This document shows positions 57,206 to 64,000 of a stretch of 64,000 nucleotides of DNA, in pieces. Within the stretch, counting starts at the first letter, position 1; each line of letters starts with the position of its first letter. The notes beneath the pieces were generated by a model. That model was not told where the DNA came from. It was given only the letters and a program-made list of their open reading frames with translations, and searched no databases. The stretch comes from Diploscapter coronatus (lineage: Eukaryota; Nematoda; Chromadorea; Rhabditida; Rhabditidae). The stretch covers positions 992,001 through 1,056,000 of the forward strand of contig OZ038422.1 in NCBI GenBank assembly GCA_964036155.1, in the 5' to 3' direction. The translations under genes and the position numbers were made by a program.

Positions 57206-60200
57206 TCACGCATCAGGAAGTGAACTATTTTTGAGCAACTGATCTATCATCGTCCTGTTTACCGGATACATATCATTATAGGCCCATAGCGGATATTCGT
57301 TCAGCTTAAACACGTAACTGCCCCAGAAGAGCATCGTCAGAATGTTCAGAATCATGCAGCCGACGGAAACGAAAAATCCCGAAATGACCTAAATTTTGAC
57401 TGTGAACATATGAAATCTGGGAACTCGAAAATTGGGAGAGAAAGAAGTGACTTTGGGGCCAGTTTCTCTGTTCTGTGTACTATTTCTACATTTTTCTAAA
57501 ATAGCTGTGCACCACTTTGCACGCCTCCCAGATTATGGATCAAATATTAGCCTATTTTCAAGGTAGCTAATGAAGATAGCACGTCGAAAGTTAGTAAAAT
57601 TTATGTTCGAAGTTCTCAAATTATTTAATTCGGTGTCCGTACTATCTTTATTAGTAGCTTTTTCTGAAAAAAGCCATTTAAAAATCACATACCATATCCT
57701 TGACCTTGATAATTCCAGCGGAAAAACCTAAAATTCATTTTTTAAATTAAATACTTTAAGCCATGCTCACAAATGGCATTTGGGGGTGTAGCCACAGGTA
57801 GCAAAAATGCGAAGGAAGCCGATAGAGTTACAGGTAGCATCAACCATAATGGATTGTAATGGAGGGATCTGGAAAATATTAGTTTTAAAAATATTAAAAA
57901 TTTACATTATCACCTGGCTAATTCTGCTACGATAGGCACGAATATCGACGCTATCACTGTGTTTGAGCAAATATTCGTCAACACGATAGTGATTATGATG
58001 CAAATGAGCATGATTGAAGTGATTGGAAGATCCTTCATCAGCATCATGAAATTCCCGACCTCGTACGATAATTTGGACTCCTAAAATTCAACATTTCAAT
58101 TTAAAAATGCAAACAAATTAGCGTACCTTAACGCCAGCAGCTAACGCGAAGCCGCCTCCTAGCAATAAAACGATACTCCAAGGAAATCTCGCTTGAATCG
58201 TCTCCCAATCCAGCAAAGAGTCCCGCATGATGAAATGACCTCTTTGCGCTTAATTTTTCAATTTTCCAAGGCAACAAAAAGTTGAACTTTCGTATTCCAC
58301 AACACCCACTTTTTGAGAAGATAGTAGGGGAGGAAGGTAGGAGAAAAGAAAAAAGTGGGTATGGAATACAAGAGGTCAATCCTACTTCCTAAAAAGCATG
58401 CAGGCATCCTATCAGGCAATATAAATAGTATTATGACCATCATTATGGCGCTAGTAGCGTCGGAGAGGTGTCTGAATCAGAAATTCCGATGATTTTCGTC
58501 CAGTTTTTTATTACCCAGGCATAAAATACGGTTCGATAAAGTGTTCACGGAGACACCAGAGCAAGAGCATTATTAGAAAGGTGATACTTACGGCGATCTG
58601 TAAAATGAAAATTTGAAACTCAAAGAACATACTTTATACCTCAGCAAAACTAATCCTGGGTAGTCGATGGTATTTCTCCGCTAGCTTGCTGGACACTATC
58701 GCGGAACCCTTCGGGGCTCTTCTCAAGAAAATAAAACATAAAACACACCTTAATTTTGGACAACTTGTGTTGAAAATGTTGTTTAAGATCTACCAAGTAT
58801 AAAACAGGCACAGAACCATCATAGGGCAAGCGAATAAGATCCATGACAAGAAATTGATGCCTGTATCGGCGTTGGGGAATAATCTTAATTGTGACAACTT
58901 GGAAACCACAAGATTGCAAGACACACGAAACATTAAGAAATAGCGTGGGAAAAGAAAGCCTATAATTCCCCCGTACTCTACCCTAAACTCTATGCTATTT
59001 TGCTTATGTCTCGTTGTTTCCAAATGGCTCTTAGTTGTTCATTTTTTTTGCAGAAATTAAAAGTTAATCACTCTTCTAATTGACCAATTAGCACGAGATT
59101 CGAAGCTGTTCCAGTGATCGTTGCAGAGCCTCCAATATTGGCTGCAAAGCACACGGAGATGAGAAGGCCTTTAGCCATCTTGAGCTCTGTCGGCGAGAAA
59201 ATGTGTTCCATTTCCCTGAATGTTGGAGATTTTTTTTGGAAAAATCAATATTTTACCTATTGGGGTGAGGATGAGTCTGACTTTCCCTTGGCAGGGATAA
59301 TCGTCTCATTTCAACCGATAACCGCTTCTGAGACATGGCTGCATTCTCATTCAGGGCTAAGGCCTCGTAGAGACTGAAATTCCAAACTTTTAGAGCGCGT
59401 GCAAAGCTTTCCAAATTTGGCCTTAGGCTAACTTATCTAGGTATTGTTGATGTTCACGAAATCTGGAAGGAGAAAGAATGATTTTAGGTCAGTCTCTCTC
59501 CTTTTCGCATCCTATTTCTCGATTTTCTAACCACTAAAAATAACTGTACATCACTTTGAACTTCCCAGATTTCGGCATTAACGATAACTAGATCTTCTCT
59601 GCATTTTATGAGAGTAGACGAGTTAACGACTTGGAGACTTGAAGTCAAACTAATTCGAATTGGGATTTAGTATGGACTCATCGTAGTTCTGAGAACTTAC
59701 CGGTGGTTAGACACCAACTCATGGATGACCGATTGCACGATTGGAACCATCAGCGCTGCAGTTGCCGTGTTTGAAATCCACATCGATAAAAACCCGGTGA
59801 CAGCCATGAATCCTGCCATGATACTGGAACACTTTCTTTAAAATTGAAAAAAGAACCAAAATTTTACAAGGCGGGTTGCGATCCGACAATCTTCAGCACG
59901 AAGAGGGCGATTCTGGTGTGAAGATTGGATTTTTCGACGGCTACAGCGACCATTAGTCCACCGATGAACAAAAATGAAGTATCCTAAGGTTTGCCTATAT
60001 ATTTGAAATTTCGCTTGAAAGTACCGGGAGATAGGCCTTGGCGACGTCCTCCGATTTCATAATCCCGAAAATCGGGTAGAGAACCATCGGAATCAAAGCG
60101 GTGATAGCCAGAGGCATGGTCTCGAACACCCAATAGGTTCCCATCAACCCAACGACGAATGCACATCTGCCTTGGAGCTGAAAAATTACTATTACTGATT

Positions 60201-60482
60201 AGGAAAGAGAACGCGTCGGTATTCAAAATTACGCTATTCGTCTCTCGTTTCTCTTCTACGCGACTCATTATTTCGCTCCTTCAAATTAGATCTCCAATTG
60301 CTGCATGAATATCGGACTTTGCTTTCCAATCAACAATACCCTCGAAAACAATTAAAAAGAAGAAATACCTTGTGGTCAGGAAAATAGAGCAGAAATGGCA
60401 ATAGGAGTAAGGGGGTGATCAAAGTCACAATGGAACTCCGGTAATCCGAAAAGAAGCGCAAAATGTGGCGGCGTTTCGCCAT
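57206..60482 (-). CDS. SLC13/DASS sodium-coupled di-/tricarboxylate transporter (NaDC/INDY type)
   Basis: Exons: 60482-60369, 60177-60025, 59983-59868, 59823-59701, 59215-59072, 58883-58794, 58748-58640, 58597-58515, 58471-58386, 58239-58127, 58080-57914, 57868-57771, 57727-57693, 57388-57206 (stop TGA). Phases agree, 537 residues. Family signatures appear in order: [33 protein letters not shown], the first sodium-site motif [50 protein letters not shown], the second sodium-site motif [16 protein letters not shown], and [17 protein letters not shown]. It is a multi-pass membrane protein expected to take up citrate or succinate with sodium at the plasma membrane. C. elegans has nac-1, nac-2 and nac-3, and the orthologue is not resolved. 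Three introns carry palindromic elements; the one before exon 6 sits on the acceptor, and the acceptor of exon 10 (CAAAGAG) is weak. Confidence 0.95.
57410..57547. repeat. Family B palindromic element, copy 4
   Basis: Contains GTGCACCACTTTGCACGCCT and CCCAGATTATGGATCAA. The terminal repeats are degraded. It lies in the last transporter intron, starting about 20 bp upstream of the last exon. Confidence 0.7.
58283..58377. repeat. Family C MITE, copy 5
   Basis: GTATTCCACAACACCCACTT mirrored by AAAAGTGGGTATGGAATACA. It lies in the transporter intron before exon 10. Confidence 0.75.
58892..59029. repeat. Family A MITE, copy 7, at a 3' splice site
   Basis: Begins TGACAACTTGGAAACCAC and ends GTTGTTTCCAAATGGCT. 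Flanks CTTAATTG (58884-58891) and CTTAGTTG (59030-59037) match at 7 of 8. On the transporter strand the flank reads CAATTAAG, the acceptor of exon 6. Confidence 0.88.
59444..59586. repeat. Family B palindromic element, copy 5
   Basis: ATTGTTGATGTTCACGAAAT on the left and ATTTCGGCATTAACGA on the right, with TA at both flanks. It lies in the transporter intron after the first sodium-site exon. Confidence 0.78.
60195..60336. repeat. Family E palindromic element, copy 3
   Basis: CTGATTAGGAAAGAGAACGC on the left and TTTCCAATCAACAA followed by TA on the right. The core matches copies at 6168 and 18873. It lies in transporter intron 1. Confidence 0.7.
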
Positions 60483-61166
60483 TTTTCTGCGCTACGAATT
60501 TCGAATAAAAATTGCCGCGAATGTAGCAATAAATTGTAGGTAGTAATTAATGGTGTCGCTGCGGACAGAGATGTAGGAAAACACATACATATAGGCGATA
60601 TCGATAAAATGATAATTGATATTGATAAAAGGCGAGCGAGCGGCGGACTGTCAAGACGCGTTTGCCCCCAGATGATTGATCAGGCACCTCTTGGCGAGAC
60701 TTACTAAGGGAGCAAATCGCGCTTATCACAGCGATATGATGATATGATTATTCGAGATTACCGTTTATCTTATCATGTCATAACTTATCACTTTTGACCC
60801 ATTTTGATGCTGAATTTCGATATATTGGACATATTCAATGTGGCCAAAGCGTAATTTTAAAGGAAAATGTTATGAACTTTCTCTTGCAGACGATACATTT
60901 TGAGTTATAACTCAAAGAACGATGAAACTATCGATAAAGTCCTTGAGATCAAAACCACACATTACTTATCATCAAATATCATCATTATATCACTTGACAC
61001 TGTAAATCGAGTTGGCATGTGACAATTTTCTTTGCAGCACGACTTTCGACGTGCTTAGTCGATGTATTTTCTCTCCCTCTCTCTCGTTCAAAGACCCGAA
61101 GTTGAAAGTTTAAAGTCCAAATTTCAATTTTTTAAAGTATAATTTATTTATTTACAAATATATACA
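60483..61166. other. Spacer between astacin 3' end and transporter start
   Basis: Both genes are on the minus strand. The stretch contains the astacin 3' end (poly(A) signal at 61143-61148) and the transporter 5' flank, with several copies of the GATA-type word TTATCA. No exon is supported. Confidence 0.55.
61143..61148 (-). other. Polyadenylation signal AATAAA of the astacin gene
   Basis: The minus-strand hexamer lies 19 bases beyond the TAA stop, implying a very short 3' UTR. Confidence 0.65.
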
Positions 61167-63374
61167 TTATCCCTGACTATTCTTCAAAAATGAGTCCAAT
61201 AATGAGAAAATAGATCCTATTGGGGCACCTCGGCTACTTCTGCAAAAAGAGAACATCAGTTTTTGGCTGAAACTGTTTTGAAAGACTAACTGTAGAGCCC
61301 TCGGAAGATCCTTCAACACAACGTTTTCCAGGGTGTTGTCGATGCCGATTTCATTAGCCCCAAGGAGTCCAGTTAGGCCTCCATGACCACCCCATTCCGC
61401 TGGAGGTGGAGCTACGTTTGAGGCGGACTCTGAAATGCCTTGAGGTGTTGTCATCCAGAAAAGCGTCGAGCCTACCCAAAATGTATCGAATCGTGAAATT
61501 CGCTGGTGCATCGTTGGAAACACTGGAAACGATGACCTGACTGCCTTCAGACACAATCCTTCCTGGCACGGGGTTGCAGCATTGCCTAAGTCGCATATTG
61601 CTTAAGAAACTTTAATAGCTTCCTCCTACCTGAACCCGGTCTGCTCCATCTTAGCGGTGTGCTTGATCATCAGGTAATTTTCGGCGCAAGACGAATCGCA
61701 TTCGTATTTGGTTTCGATCACTTCGAACGTGATCTTGCCGGATGGCGCCTGATTTAAGACTTATTTTGAAAAAAAAGTCAAAATGGAGGAAAATTACGAG
61801 CAAACGCCAATGACACTCCCCAACGACGGTGGAAGACAACGTCTGCCAGTAATTCATCGCAAAGAGCTCTCCGCCGCAGCCGGCTAAAATGTAATGCTTT
61901 AAACGCCTAAGCTTATAAAATTGAAAAAATACGAGTAGATTGAGCAATCCTTTCGCATCTTTTCCCGCCGAAGCCCTGAATTTGTAAAGTTCGTCTTTTT
62001 TATTTTTAAATGTAACCTGAGGACACTTGCAACTCCTGCAATTCTTCGGATTTTCATACCCGCCGTTCTCGCAATTTAGATTTCGCTTGCAGATGTCTAA
62101 ATTTCCAAATCTTGACGCATTTTTAAGGAAATTTCGAACGTACGGCTACAATATAGCCTATTGGCATGCTTTATATCGATGAATGATAATTCGCCTCTTT
62201 GACCTATCGTATGTTGGAATCGATGATCCTGAAACAATATCCGTAAAGGTGAAAAATGTATAGTTTCATACCCTAGTTTCGACGGTCACGAATTTCCAGT
62301 CACTCGTGAACGCTTGCGGTCCGTAGTGCATGAATAAAATTCGTCAATTTTTCAACCTATATGGCAAAAAATTGAACATACTCGAGCCCAGGTCGTAGGG
62401 AATATCAGTTTCCTCCAAATCGCTTCGGACTTCGAAATTTCCCTGAATCAAGAAGAGGCCTTGATTTCAAAATATGAAAAGCATATGTACCTGAGATCCC
62501 CTCAGAATATGCGTTTCATGGATGTTGATGTACTTGTCGCGGTCGGGTCTTGACTGTTCGTGCCAGTTGCCCAAAGCATGACCGATTTCGTGACTAAAGA
62601 GCGTGCATCTTCAAGTTCTTTGGCGAAAACAAGCTAATCTTTACCTAACGATCCCCGGCGCCTCACAACCGTGACCTATAGAGGCGTATTGGCGGCCCCC
62701 GACACGACCGACACTTGAATAGCATCCACCACCTCGGAAGAATGTGACGTAGTCTCTTTCAGTCGTCCGTCTTCGAAAGCGAATGCACGTCTCCTTCATC
62801 CATTTGCTCATTCCGTGCAAGATCGTGTTCTGCCATTCCGTATCATTCTCCTTGAAATCATAGGGAACGATTCCTCGGGGCCATCGGAACTCCTTGCCTT
62901 CAATCGCGGCGTTTCGCTTGCCTCGCTTTCGTCCTGAACGAAGAAGGCGTTTGTTTGGTTTGATGAAGGATCGAAAACTTCAGTACCAGTGACCCTCGCC
63001 CGGAAATTCTCAATCACATCGTCCATCTGAGGCTTCGTCAACACCATGTCGCTCTCAAACACCTTCCTCAGAATCCGACGATTCAGGCGATACTCGGTTC
63101 GGTCTACCAAACGATATGATAGAGGCTAAAATGCGTTTTTTTCTCTTTTAAATTCAACATGTAAAACTTAGCTACCTGAGCATAGTTAGACTGTGGTTTA
63201 TCAGTCAATTTATACTTCGACGTCATCCTGAAGAAGTGGGTGAGCATTCGCTGGAACTCATATTCGGATCTAAAACAGGAAAATTCAAAAGAAAATATTA
63301 GTCTCAGGAAATACTCACTGGCCTCCTATAAGAGGAATCAAAACAACAGATATAATAAGGAATAGTAAATTCAT
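61167..63374 (-). CDS. nas: Astacin (M12A) zinc metalloprotease with EGF-like and CUB modules
   Basis: Exons: 63374-63319, 63269-63176, 63125-62987, 62933-62645, 62593-62491, 62442-62382, about 62330-62272, 62228-62144, 62096-62017, 61975-61933, 61883-61798, 61748-61630, 61585-61476, 61429-61291, 61239-61167 (stop TAA). About 511 residues. Order: signal peptide [18 protein letters not shown]; propeptide with a basic cleavage site GRKRGKR just before NAAIEG; astacin domain with zinc site [11 protein letters not shown] and HYGPQAF (Met-turn region); EGF-like [17 protein letters not shown] and GFGGKRC; CUB starting [12 protein letters not shown]; then a short tail with no further module. The product is secreted, and C. 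elegans relatives act in cuticle remodelling and digestion. The exon beginning at the Met-turn has no AG acceptor (TTTTATTCATGCACTACGG), so that junction is unresolved. The tail frame was chosen because GTAGGC-TTTCAG and the final intron keep phase. Confidence 0.93.
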
Positions 63375-64000
63375 TGCCAAAATAAACCGCCGTCAGCAAT
63401 CAGCAGAAATAATCGATGAGGCAGATTTGGCGAAGCAACCGATATCTCCGCTTCGAGGAGAAAAAAGGCAACATTGTCGATGCCTGCGATGGCTTGCAGC
63501 CGAAGCCGAAACCAGAGAGGCCTTACACAATCGCCTCAGCCAAACGAGTTCCCCGCGGTTGTTCCATACAAGGTTTCGATGTGTTTTTCCTTCGCCCAAC
63601 AAATCTCCCTCACAAGAACTCTTTTCCTCAAGCATTTATGCAATATCCTGGGCTTTACTTGGCAGGTTTGAGAAATACACTACTGGGGGTTTTATTCAGT
63701 TTGAATCTTTTTTTTTGTTCCAGAAACTGTTTTCTCAGGCATTCATAGAATATCTCTCGCTTTTACTTTATGGGTCTTTGAGAGGGATTTTTCTGAATTA
63801 TTTACAAATTTTTGTTACTTTCGATTTTCGCGCACTTTGACACCTGTCTTTCACCCTCAAAGAAGAAGAAGAAGAAGAACACCCCTCCCCCCTCTTATCT
63901 TATTCGACATGCCACAATTATCGATTATACGGACATATCATTTCTTGTTATTGTCTATTTTCGCATAGTGGTCGGAACATTGATTTTTCGCTTTTTCTTG
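63375..64000. other. Upstream region of the astacin gene
   Basis: It should contain the astacin promoter. Two imperfect direct repeats of about 60 bp (around 63617-63676 and 63722-63782) give the longest open frame here a repetitive look. A (GAA)n run lies at 63860-63878. No exon is supported. Confidence 0.5.

Noticed and set aside
6168..60336. The many regularly recurring palindromes as a CRISPR array
   Set aside because: Copies are dispersed over tens of kilobases, 85-185 bp long and bounded by target duplications; there is no repeat-spacer periodicity and the genome is nematode.
61354..61476. Reading [16 protein letters not shown] as a thrombospondin type 1 module at the astacin C-terminus
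   Set aside because: The frame hits TAA immediately after WTPWG, with no following cysteines. A canonical GTAGGC-TTTCAG intron and the last intron both fit another frame, so the WxxW string looks accidental.
63427..63840. 137-codon open frame on the + strand upstream of the astacin gene
   Set aside because: It spans the two imperfect direct repeats, resembles no family, and lies where the promoter of the divergent gene is expected.

Overview
The window is a piece of a nematode nuclear genome. It is AT-rich and intron-dense. Many introns are only 40-60 bp, acceptors read TTTCAG or TTTTAG, and several first exons begin directly after such an acceptor, as expected for spliced-leader trans-splicing. 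The gene content is also nematode: two adjacent transthyretin-related genes, an NLP-3 neuropeptide precursor with peptides I recognise from C. elegans, an i-type lysozyme and an astacin protease. I cannot name the species. None of the gene models below rests on one long ORF. I joined exons by hand, checking family similarity, splice sites and reading-frame phase, so exon edges are predictions without transcript support.

Layout, left to right: gene-poor DNA (1-5.7 kb); i-type lysozyme (+, 5.7-8.5 kb); gene-poor DNA; PBC-class homeobox gene (+, 10.9-17.7 kb), convergent with an ETS factor of the SPDEF/ETS-4 type carrying Pointed and ETS domains (-, 19.2-24.7 kb, 5' end not found); gene-poor DNA (24.7-29.3 kb); two transthyretin-like secreted proteins in tandem (-, 29.3-31.8 kb, 161 bp apart, possibly an operon); a small unrecognised single-pass membrane protein with a PPxY motif (+, 34.2-35.4 kb); an NDRG-family gene (+, 38.0-41.3 kb); nlp-3 (-, 42.6-43.2 kb); a large type I membrane protein with a C-type-lectin-like ectodomain, Ser/Thr-rich stalk and long proline-rich tail (-, 45.0-48.4 kb), divergent from a G-protein alpha subunit (+, 49.3-51.2 kb); a GH20 hexosaminidase D-like gene (+, 52.7-56.5 kb), convergent with an SLC13/NaDC-type transporter (-, 57.2-60.5 kb); and an astacin metalloprotease with EGF-like and CUB modules (-, 61.2-63.4 kb). 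The genes do not form one pathway.

The strongest non-genic signal is a dense population of short palindromic elements (about 85-185 bp) with no coding capacity, in at least eight sequence families and more than thirty copies. Most sit inside introns or 3' flanks. One family has clear 8-bp target-site duplications (hAT-like), two are flanked by TA (Tc1/mariner-like), and one has 8-9 bp duplications. One copy in the transporter gene landed on a 3' splice site, so its target duplication copied the acceptor. Two conserved genes (the G alpha and astacin genes) each have one exon with no AG acceptor, and the homeobox gene has a phase mismatch at its first junction. These could be assembly indels or real splice-site loss.
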